Of a stretch of DNA of 64,000 bases, positions 54,043 through 62,134 are shown in pieces (the stretch's first letter is position 1; each line of letters begins with the position of its first letter). The stretch is from Rheinheimera sp. EpRS3. Its GTDB lineage: Bacteria > Pseudomonadota > Gammaproteobacteria > Enterobacterales > Alteromonadaceae. The position numbers were made by a program, and so were the translations under genes. The notes under the pieces are model-generated. The model did no database searches. It had not been told where the DNA came from and saw only the letters and a program-made list of their open reading frames with translations. The DNA is taken from the NCBI RefSeq assembly GCF_001513785.1, contig NZ_LNQS01000010.1, positions 124,001 through 188,000 on the forward strand. Reading direction: 5' to 3'.

Positions 54043-56871
54043 TTAGAACTTATAACCAAAGCCAAGCATAAAGTTACGGCCATATCTTTGATAGTCTTGC
54101 GCGCCAATAACTTGGCCGGTTTCACCATCAACAAAGTTGGTAACAAAAGGTTCGTCGGTAATATTCTGTACCTGGAATGTCACGCTCAGGCCTTTCAGAG
54201 CATCGATAGACGATTCTGAAAAATCGTAGCCCAGTTGTGCGTCCCACAAGGTTTCAGCTGCTGCTGTTCTGGTATCCAGGTTAGCAGTCTGATTACGCAC
54301 TGCGCCCTGATACTCTGAACGGTAGTTCATGCTGGTACGGAATTGAAAACCTGCTTTTTCATAGTACACAGTGAAATTGTATACTTTGTCAGATAAGCCA
54401 GGGATCTCCTGCTGCATACCTTTCACATCTACTTCTGAATCCAGGAAAGTAGCACTTAACACCGCACCAAAACCATCCAGTGCTTCAGTCAGAACATTAA
54501 ATGGCACTACTGCTGTTAACTCAGCACCACTCACTTTGGCATCACCAACGTTGTCCGGTATGGTATTAACACCCAGGTTGGTAATTGGCACATCTTCCGG
54601 GTTAGGCGTGTTAAAGTCTGAGAAGTCAAAAATGGTATCGTTATTGGCAACCCAGTCTTTTATGTCTTTATGGAACACAGCCGCAGCCACATAGCCTTCG
54701 CTGGTGTAGTAGTATTCGTAAGACAGATCAAACTGATCGGCAACGATAGGTTTTAGTGACGGATTACCGCTACCAGAACTCCATGGTGACGTGGTTAAAT
54801 CGTCAGGGTTAAACACGCCAGGGTTGTTGCGTCCGCGATCAAAACCATAGCTAAAGCTTGAGTTCATTTGATCCATACGTGGACGTGCCACAGTGCGTGC
54901 TGCGCCAAAACGCAATTGCTGCTCATCAGTTACTTTTAATACCAGGTTTAAACTTGGTAATACATTGCTGTAGCTGTCACCCTGCGTTGTTGGATCAATA
55001 TTTAACCCACCTTCAGGGCGTGAACTGACCTGAAAACCATCCGAGCTTTGGTCTGTGTACACATATTGCACGCCGACGTTACCGTATAACGGTAAATCAA
55101 ACACATAGCTGCTGATATCCGCTTTTACGTAAGTAGTATAAATATCTTCAAATACTGTCCAGGTACCACGCCATTTGTCAGGCACAGTGTCGCCCTGCAC
55201 TACAGAGTCATATACACCATCGTGATACATTGCCAGTGAGTCATAGGCAATCATGTTACCCATGCCCAGATAACCAAGAGATACGTTACCCAAATAATAT
55301 TTATCGGCAATAGGTAAGGTCGAATTTACGTCACCGGCCACGTAATTAGGCACGCGTAAGTATTCACCGTAGTCTACTTTCGACTTTTCACGTTTGCTGT
55401 AGTTAACACCTACCTCTACAGAACTAAAAAAGTCATTTTCTAATAACCGGTTTGCAGCAAGCTTGAAGGTCGTCATTTCGTCTTTAGTTTCAGGCGTCAG
55501 TAAATTACCGTCCTGACCATCAACGCCCACTTCACCTACGCCCCAGTTCCTTGCCGCACCTAACTCAAATAATGCGCGGTCTGAGTAATCCAGAGAAGGG
55601 GTAAAAGTAGCACCGGTAAGGCTATCGTTCATTTCAACGATAATATCGTCACCCACGCCCTGGCCTGCATTACCACCACGACCGGTTGTGGCATAACTTT
55701 CCATAACCCACAGTTTACGGTCGGCTTTTGAATAGCTTAAATCGGCTTCAAGAGTCCAGTCAGACAACTGGTATTCAACGTTCGCGCCAAACGAGGTCAA
55801 TTCTGCCTGACGGAAGTTCACGTCGTTACGTACTATGCCTTTAACATCATTAGCACGGAAACGTGTTGCCACACCATCACGCTCTTCCAGTATGTCGATA
55901 GTAGAAGAGCCATCATCACGACCATAACCAATTGGTAACTCAACACCACGTAAGATTTGTTTGTCTTCAAAATCCACGTACATGGCATCAAATGTCAGAT
56001 GTAAATCTTTATTTGGCGCAAATTCCAGTACACCAAGCACTGAATCCCGGGTCAGTTCAGAAGAACGAACATATGGCTTAGCGCCACCCAGCCTGCGAAT
56101 GCCATCTTCGTTGCGGTCGTAGTTCCAGGCGTGCCAGCGCTCTTCCTGGTTGGGTGATTGCATATGTGCGTAGGCCAACGCCACACCCACTTTGCCGTCA
56201 TTAAACTGGTTGATATAACCTATAGAGCCACGTTTACCCTGATCATCCATATCTGGATTAACCGCTTCTAAACCGTTTTTCTCAAAACGCACGTTCGCAT
56301 TAATTATGCGTTCGCTTTTGTCTAACGGACGTACTGAGCGTAAATCAACAGTACCACCAATCCCCTGAGTGATAAGTGATGCATCAGGCGTTTTATATAC
56401 TACAACTTCACTGATAACCTCAGATGGGTACAGATCAAATTCAACCCCACGGTTATCACCGATAGAAACCTGCTCGCGGCCGTTAAATGTTGTGGTATTA
56501 AAGTCACCACCCATACCACGAACAGAAATCAGACTGGCACGGCCATCCAAACGCTGTGCTGACAAGCCCGGTAAGCGTGCTATAGATTCAGCAATACTGG
56601 AATCCGGCAGCTTGCCGATATCTTCAGCAGAAACAGAATCTACAATGCTGTTAGAGTATTGTTTGGTGTTAATTGACTCGGCGACAGAGCGCCTAAAGCC
56701 TTTTATTTCAATAACTTCTACGCTTGCAGCAGCCTTTGCTTTCTCTCTGGCTTCTGCTGGCGACTCGCGTTGTTCTGCGTCAGCCAATGTTTCTTGGGCT
56801 GCAATACTGTAGCTGCTCAACCCGACCGTTGCTAAGGCAACCGTCAACATATTGAGTTTAAATTTAGTCAT
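54043..56871 (-). CDS. TonB-dependent receptor, oligosaccharide type, second of the locus
   Basis: The start used is the second ATG at 56871 (MTKFKLNMLTVAL), placed 9 nt after GGGG as in the first receptor; an ATG 9 bp earlier is also possible. The 942-residue protein has a signal peptide, the plug motifs VIEIKGFRRSVAESI and SLISVRGMGGDFNTTTFNGREQVS, and the terminal FMLGFGYKF. It belongs to the same carbohydrate-receptor group as the first receptor but is clearly divergent from it. It heads the leftward unit with the two halogenase genes; its ligand is probably a maltodextrin. Confidence 0.87.
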   Translation of the reverse strand: MTKFKLNMLTVALATVGLSSYSIAAQETLADAEQRESPAEAREKAKAAASVEVIEIKGFRRSVAESINTKQYSNSIVDSVSAEDIGKLPDSSIAESIARLPGLSAQRLDGRASLISVRGMGGDFNTTTFNGREQVSIGDNRGVEFDLYPSEVISEVVVYKTPDASLITQGIGGTVDLRSVRPLDKSERIINANVRFEKNGLEAVNPDMDDQGKRGSIGYINQFNDGKVGVALAYAHMQSPNQEERWHAWNYDRNEDGIRRLGGAKPYVRSSELTRDSVLGVLEFAPNKDLHLTFDAMYVDFEDKQILRGVELPIGYGRDDGSSTIDILEERDGVATRFRANDVKGIVRNDVNFRQAELTSFGANVEYQLSDWTLEADLSYSKADRKLWVMESYATTGRGGNAGQGVGDDIIVEMNDSLTGATFTPSLDYSDRALFELGAARNWGVGEVGVDGQDGNLLTPETKDEMTTFKLAANRLLENDFFSSVEVGVNYSKREKSKVDYGEYLRVPNYVAGDVNSTLPIADKYYLGNVSLGYLGMGNMIAYDSLAMYHDGVYDSVVQGDTVPDKWRGTWTVFEDIYTTYVKADISSYVFDLPLYGNVGVQYVYTDQSSDGFQVSSRPEGGLNIDPTTQGDSYSNVLPSLNLVLKVTDEQQLRFGAARTVARPRMDQMNSSFSYGFDRGRNNPGVFNPDDLTTSPWSSGSGNPSLKPIVADQFDLSYEYYYTSEGYVAAAVFHKDIKDWVANNDTIFDFSDFNTPNPEDVPITNLGVNTIPDNVGDAKVSGAELTAVVPFNVLTEALDGFGAVLSATFLDSEVDVKGMQQEIPGLSDKVYNFTVYYEKAGFQFRTSMNYRSEYQGAVRNQTANLDTRTAAAETLWDAQLGYDFSESSIDALKGLSVTFQVQNITDEPFVTNFVDGETGQVIGAQDYQRYGRNFMLGFGYKF

Positions 56872-56989
56872 GTCCTTCATCCCCGGTGTGTTGTGTGTGC
56901 TGTCTGTCAGCTGTAAGCGCAGCCGTATCAGTACAACCAGACTTTTGTCTAAGGCTATTTATTAAACTTATTAGCGCAACACCTCAACA

Positions 56990-57178
56990 TGAATACGTAT
57001 TCATAATTACTAATTTGCACAAACACAGAGCGACCATCGCAAAAACGCACCAACGGAGTGCACACTGCATTCTGGCTGCATAGGTTTAGACTAACAGCCG
57101 CCTGTGCCGCTTGCCAGAACAGATCTGCGGCCCGGTGCAGGACCTTGCCGCACGATATTTTCAATGCATACGTATGCA
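56990..57178. promoter_or_regulatory. MalR-like operators in the receptor/AraC-malQ divergent promoter region
   Basis: A perfect TGAATACGTATTCA lies at 56990-57003 and a second perfect palindrome TGCATACGTATGCA lies at 57165-57178, 175 bp apart. Both share the TACGTA core with the sites at 48787 and 48924. The 409-bp gap between the start codons contains no other gene. Confidence 0.72.
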
Positions 57179-57280
57179 ACAGGTTTAATAAATACATAAC
57201 CCTGATTTATGCTTGCACCACCATATGGCAGCCCGTAGCAAACTTGTGGATCTTGCTTTGCTGCCAGCGCGGAGCAAAAT

Positions 57281-57733
57281 ATGAAAAATAATATTCTGAC
57301 GGGATATAGCCTGGCGGCGTTTGACAGCAGCCAGAGTACACAGCCACAACCGGTATTAGCGCAGCTGCGCCAGTTTATTCTGCAGCAACTGCCGCAGGCA
57401 CCCAGATTAACGGATGCCGCCAGCAAACTGAATATGAGCAGCCGTACGCTACAACGTGCCCTGCAGCAAGCGGATACCAGCTTTCGCCAGCTGATGTGTC
57501 AGTGCCGGCACCAGCTGGCATATCACTATTTACAAGACGCCAGCCTGAGCCTGCAGCAAATTGCTTTTCAGCTTGGATTTGCAGAACAGAGCAGCTTTCA
57601 AAAAGCATTTAAATGCTGGCAGGGCTGCTCACCGGGCGTGTTTCGCCAGCGTCAGCAGCTCGCGGCAAACAGACGTCGTCATTTATCCGGCTTGCACCAG
57701 CCGGGGTTACAGGTGAATTATGGAATTAATTAA
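57281..57733 (+). CDS. Small AraC-type DNA-binding protein
   Basis: The 150-residue protein is essentially only an AraC/XylS double HTH (RLTDAASKLNMSSRTLQRALQQ and SLQQIAFQLGFAEQSSFQKAFKCWQGCSPGVFRQ), with a short N-terminal helical piece and a basic C-terminus, so it lacks an effector domain. It starts at ATG after CGGAG. Its last 14 bp overlap the start of malQ, implying translational coupling. It may activate the locus or be regulated by maltose through another partner. Confidence 0.82.
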   Translation: MKNNILTGYSLAAFDSSQSTQPQPVLAQLRQFILQQLPQAPRLTDAASKLNMSSRTLQRALQQADTSFRQLMCQCRHQLAYHYLQDASLSLQQIAFQLGFAEQSSFQKAFKCWQGCSPGVFRQRQQLAANRRRHLSGLHQPGLQVNYGIN

Positions 57734-59858
57734 GCAACTCGCCGCACTGGTGGGTTTGCAGGACAACTACGTACACGCGCAGGGCCATACTGAAGTGATT
57801 AGCCTGGATAAACAGCAGGCCATATTGCAGGCAATGGGATACGACTTAACGTCGAATGATGCCTTGCAGGAAAAAATCGTTGAGCTAAGTGAGCAGCCAT
57901 GGCTTGAAGTTATTGCCCCGGTTACTGTGTGTCAGCAAGGCGAGCCACTGCGCATTCGTGTACAACAGTTACAGCAAAACGCCGTCAGCGACTGGCAATG
58001 GCAAATTAACACTGAAGAACAACAGCAGTTCAGCGGCAGCCTTACTATTGCCGCCAAAGACATCACTGAACGCCAGCAAACCCGCCAGGGCGAAGTACTG
58101 GCCGCAGAACTGGTTTTAGATATCAGCTTACCACTGGGATATCACCAGTTAACGCTAAGCAATAGCCGCCAGCACTACAGCCAGCAACTGATTATTACAC
58201 CACAGCGCTGCTTTCAGCTGCATGACAAAGCCGTGCTGCATAAAACTTTTGGCCCGGCTATTCAGCTGTATGCGGTTAAATCGGCGCGCAACTGGGGCAT
58301 TGGCGACTTTGCCGATCTGCAACAGATGGTTGCGACACTGGCAGAGCAAGGTGTTGATTTTATTGGTTTAAACCCGCTACATGCACTGTACCCCGAATTA
58401 CCGCAAGACTGCAGCCCTTACAGCCCGAACAGCCGCTTATGGTTAAATACCGAATATGTCGCGTTAGAGCACACCGCAGAATTTGCTGACTGCACAGCCG
58501 CACAGCAACTGGTTAACTCTGAAAGTTTTCAGCAGCGCTTACAACATTTACGCCAGCAAACTTACGTTGACTATATCGGCGTAGCCGCAGCCAAAAAAGC
58601 GGTGGCGACGTTATTGTTTCAGCAGTTTAAACAGCAACATCTGGCAAAAAACACCGCCCGAGCAGCGCTGTTTCAGCAGTTTGTGGCAGAAGGTGGCGAT
58701 AGCCTGCGCCAGCTGACTATTTATCAGGTGTTGCAGGGGCAGTTATTTCAGCAAGACTGGAATATGGCCGCCTGGCAAAACTTTCCGCAGCAACTGCGCG
58801 ATCCGCACAGCAGTGCCGTAGCCGAATTTGCCAGTGCAAACAGCGACGCCATAAACCAGCAACTGTATTTGCAGTGGCAGGCGCAGTTGCAGCTGGCAGA
58901 GGTAAAGCGTTTGTGTCAGCTGCACGGCATGGCCATTGGCCTGTATTGCGATGTTGCCGTTGGCACCAGCCGCAGCAGTGCAGAAAGCTGGGGCGCACCG
59001 GAAGATTACCTGCTGGATTTAAGCGTAGGTGCACCGGCCGATATTATGGCACCCAAAGGCCAGAATTGGGGCTTGTTAGCCTACAACCCGCAAACCTTAC
59101 GGCAAAAGGCTTATCAGCCTTTTATTGAACTGCTGCAAGCCAATATGCGCTTTGCCGGAGCATTACGGCTGGATCACGTGATGGCGCTGTTACGCTTGTG
59201 GTGTTGTCCGGTAGGTGCCGATGCCACAGCCGGCGCTTATATCCGCTTTCCGGCTGCCGACCTGTTTGCCATTCTGGCGCTGGAAAGCCAGCGCAACAGC
59301 TGCGTGGTAATAGGCGAAGATTTAGGCACAGTGCCGGTAGAGATCAGCCATTTGCTGGCACAGTATCAGGTGTTGTCGTACCGAGTATTTATGCTGGAGC
59401 AAAAAACCGGCAGCTACGATTACTCCGCCCAAACCTATCCGGAACTGGCACTGGCAACGGTCACCACACACGATATGCCAACACTGGTGGGATACTGGCA
59501 GCAAGGTGATCTTGAGCTGCGCCACGAACTGGATTTATTTCCTAACCCGCAGGTAGCCGACAGCCTTTATCAGCTGCGTGCCGATGAAAAACAACTGATG
59601 AGCCAGCGCCTGCAATTACATGAAGGTGACTATCAGCAGTTGATCCGCGCCAGCCATTTGTTTACTGCGCAACAACCTGCGCGCTTATTTGCCTTTCAGC
59701 TGGAAGATTTATTACTGATGTCTACCCCGGTGAATATTCCGGGCACCAGCAATGAATATCCAAACTGGCGCCGGCGCCTGACAGATAACATCGACGCCAT
59801 TTTGCAGCGCCCGGATGTACTTGAACTGATCGCCGACATCAGAACCGCCAGACAATAA
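57720..59858 (+). CDS. malQ: 4-alpha-glucanotransferase (amylomaltase)
   Basis: The 712-residue cytosolic GH77 enzyme transfers maltodextrin segments and releases glucose. The N-terminal 150 residues form the MalQ-specific domain. The catalytic barrel carries NPLHALYPELPQDCSPYSPNSR, the nucleophile region GLYCDVAVGTS, the acid/base glutamate in VIGEDLGTVP and the transition-state aspartate in TTHDMPTLVGYW. Length and motifs are those of gammaproteobacterial MalQ. The start has AGGTG upstream. It completes intracellular processing of the sugars imported by the locus. Confidence 0.95.
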   Translation: MELIKQLAALVGLQDNYVHAQGHTEVISLDKQQAILQAMGYDLTSNDALQEKIVELSEQPWLEVIAPVTVCQQGEPLRIRVQQLQQNAVSDWQWQINTEEQQQFSGSLTIAAKDITERQQTRQGEVLAAELVLDISLPLGYHQLTLSNSRQHYSQQLIITPQRCFQLHDKAVLHKTFGPAIQLYAVKSARNWGIGDFADLQQMVATLAEQGVDFIGLNPLHALYPELPQDCSPYSPNSRLWLNTEYVALEHTAEFADCTAAQQLVNSESFQQRLQHLRQQTYVDYIGVAAAKKAVATLLFQQFKQQHLAKNTARAALFQQFVAEGGDSLRQLTIYQVLQGQLFQQDWNMAAWQNFPQQLRDPHSSAVAEFASANSDAINQQLYLQWQAQLQLAEVKRLCQLHGMAIGLYCDVAVGTSRSSAESWGAPEDYLLDLSVGAPADIMAPKGQNWGLLAYNPQTLRQKAYQPFIELLQANMRFAGALRLDHVMALLRLWCCPVGADATAGAYIRFPAADLFAILALESQRNSCVVIGEDLGTVPVEISHLLAQYQVLSYRVFMLEQKTGSYDYSAQTYPELALATVTTHDMPTLVGYWQQGDLELRHELDLFPNPQVADSLYQLRADEKQLMSQRLQLHEGDYQQLIRASHLFTAQQPARLFAFQLEDLLLMSTPVNIPGTSNEYPNWRRRLTDNIDAILQRPDVLELIADIRTARQ

Positions 59859-59864
59859 CACCTT

Positions 59865-59901
59865 CGCTAAAACCCGGCTGAAATACAGTCGGGTTTTAGC
59901 G
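59865..59901. terminator. Terminator between malQ and the CadC-like regulator
   Basis: CGCTAAAACCCG pairs with CGGGTTTTAGCG, a perfect 12-bp stem with a 13-nt loop, in the gap between converging genes. Confidence 0.75.
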
Positions 59902-59924
59902 AGAAGTCATAAATTATTAATAGG

Positions 59925-61988
59925 CTAGTCGAGCTCACTGATACGAAAAATATCGGCCTCGGGTGCGGCTCTTGTAGTGAAGTAGACCCCTTGTTCACTG
60001 ACACTAAAGCTTTGGCTGCCGCTCAGAGCCATCAGTTTTGTTTGCTCGCCGCTGGTGGTATCCAGTTGCCACAGTGTCATAACACCGCGGTTAGCCTCTG
60101 TATTTTCCCCGGTTGTCGGTTGCATAAAATACAGTTTGCCTTGGCTCAGGCTAAAGTAAAAACGCCGGTGGCGGTCAATCTGCTGCGGCAATTGCAACGC
60201 TAACGGCTGTTGTTGTAAAAATAGCTGTTGCTGCTGATCAATAAAAAGTGCCTGTTGTGACTGCGCATCATAACTGGCATATGCCCAGCTGCCAGGCTGG
60301 ATCTGCAGTTGTTGTGCTGCGACATCGTAATGATGTAACCGCCACTGCTGACCAACTAATAAGCTAAATGCCAAACTGCTATTGGTAACCCAGGATATAC
60401 CGCGGATTTCCTGCGCAGGTAAAGGCAGTGTCAGCACCTGGCCGGTATCAACATTAATCAGCTTTAGCGTATTAATAAGCAGTACCGCCAGTTGGCTGTC
60501 ATCCGGCGACCACTGTACGTCATAGATCCAGTCATTCCGGCCCAATTGGCTTAATTTGCGGTTTTCGCCGCTGCTTAACTGATGTAACCAGATTTCACGG
60601 CTACCGCTGCGCTCGGAAACGAATGCCAGTTGTTGCTGTTGGTTCGACACTCGGGGTAAAGAGTCGCTGACTGATGAGGTTATCAGCGTTAGCGGTTTAT
60701 CGGCTGTAATCGGTTTAACACGGATCTGCTGGTTGCTGCTAGCGCCGGAATATACATAGCTGTGGCCATCCGCTACCCGTTTTAATTTGAAGATGCCATG
60801 ACCGGCACTGTATACCTTGTGCAGTAACTTACCGCTAAGACTCAGCTGTAAAATATTATTCGCCGGATCAGAGTCTGTTTGCAGGATAGCATTGCCCTGT
60901 TGGTTCCAGATAGGGCAACATAACCACTGGTTCTTACTAAATAAATAACTAAGCTTATTCTTTTCTATATCAAGTACATAATAAGCCAGTTGCTGGGCTT
61001 CGTCCGGTGAGGCGATCAGCAGTTGTTCCTTGCTGGGATGTAAATCAAATTCTGCATTACCGGCCAGAAAAACCGCTGGTTGGGCAGGCTGGTAAATTTC
61101 TCCGCTGCCCAGGTCTTTCAGATAAATAAAATACGCCGTGCCCGGGCCGCTATTTTCACTAAAAATCAGTTTGCGGCCATCATGGCTAAAAGCAACATTC
61201 CCATAACTGCCTGCCGGACACTGATGCACCGTATTTTGAGATAGCAGCGTTGGCATACTTTCCGCACTAAACTCCAGCAAAGTAAGCTGACAACTGCCGG
61301 CTGTGGTTTGGTAGTACACAAAACGACGGCCATCTTTCGACCAGCCACCATTACCAGCATGACTTTCGCCGTGACTTAACGGCCAAATCTGGCTGGATTG
61401 CAGATCTTTAATATACAACCTCAGCCACTGGCCCTGATAAGCTGAATAGATAAGCCAGCGGCCATCCGGCGACAAAGCCGGCAGTACTTCTTCTGCTTGC
61501 TCTCTGGTCAGCGGTTCTGACAGCAAATAGACAGCTTGTGGTGTGGCAGAATACCAGTACCAGGCCACTGCTACAGAAGCCGTTAGCACACTCAGCAGCC
61601 AGCCGAGAATGGCCCTATGCCAGCGCGAACGGGAAGTTACCAGCATCGTTGCAACTGGCGGCATCTCATCACCTGCAGCAAGCTGTTTCACCGGTGCGAT
61701 AAAACGGTAGCCTTTGCGTGGCAGAGTAATAATAAATTCGCTGTGTTTAGCTGAGTCGCCCAATGATTTGCGTAATTTGGCAATAATACGGTTGATGGCA
61801 TTGTCGGTGACTATCTGGCCTTGCCAAACCTGTGCAATAAATTCATCCCGGCTAATCATCCGGCCGGGGTTGCGGCAGAAATAAGCTAATACCTCAGCCT
61901 GTTTCGGCTCCAGTTGGATTAACTCAGTACTGCGCCACAGCAGATGCTTATCATCACAAAATTGTATCCCGGCTAACTGCCACCGCAT
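59925..61988 (-). CDS. CadC-type membrane regulator with winged helix and TolB-like sensor
   Basis: The 687-residue protein has an N-terminal OmpR/PhoB-type winged helix (about residues 10-100; RMISRDEFIAQVWQG and ITLPRKGYRFIAPV) and one transmembrane helix near residues 130-150. The large periplasmic part consists of repeated beta-propeller-like segments with SPDGRWLIYS, SKDGRRFVYY and SHDGRKLIF motifs, like TolB/WD40 repeats. It is predicted to sense an envelope signal and regulate transcription directly from the membrane. It is divergent from the CocE-type hydrolase gene, its likely target. Start: ATG after GGGAG. Confidence 0.86.
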   Translation of the reverse strand: MRWQLAGIQFCDDKHLLWRSTELIQLEPKQAEVLAYFCRNPGRMISRDEFIAQVWQGQIVTDNAINRIIAKLRKSLGDSAKHSEFIITLPRKGYRFIAPVKQLAAGDEMPPVATMLVTSRSRWHRAILGWLLSVLTASVAVAWYWYSATPQAVYLLSEPLTREQAEEVLPALSPDGRWLIYSAYQGQWLRLYIKDLQSSQIWPLSHGESHAGNGGWSKDGRRFVYYQTTAGSCQLTLLEFSAESMPTLLSQNTVHQCPAGSYGNVAFSHDGRKLIFSENSGPGTAYFIYLKDLGSGEIYQPAQPAVFLAGNAEFDLHPSKEQLLIASPDEAQQLAYYVLDIEKNKLSYLFSKNQWLCCPIWNQQGNAILQTDSDPANNILQLSLSGKLLHKVYSAGHGIFKLKRVADGHSYVYSGASSNQQIRVKPITADKPLTLITSSVSDSLPRVSNQQQQLAFVSERSGSREIWLHQLSSGENRKLSQLGRNDWIYDVQWSPDDSQLAVLLINTLKLINVDTGQVLTLPLPAQEIRGISWVTNSSLAFSLLVGQQWRLHHYDVAAQQLQIQPGSWAYASYDAQSQQALFIDQQQQLFLQQQPLALQLPQQIDRHRRFYFSLSQGKLYFMQPTTGENTEANRGVMTLWQLDTTSGEQTKLMALSGSQSFSVSEQGVYFTTRAAPEADIFRISELD

Positions 61989-62134
61989 GCAGGTACTCCC
62001 TTATAAACCTGGCCGGATCTTACCCTATTTCGGCGCCAGGTCACTTCTGGTCATAAAAAATCACGTCTTGTACACGACCTTACCGCTGGCCAGCTCTATG
62101 CTGGCGCTGAATATCATCCTGTAAGGAGTTTACT

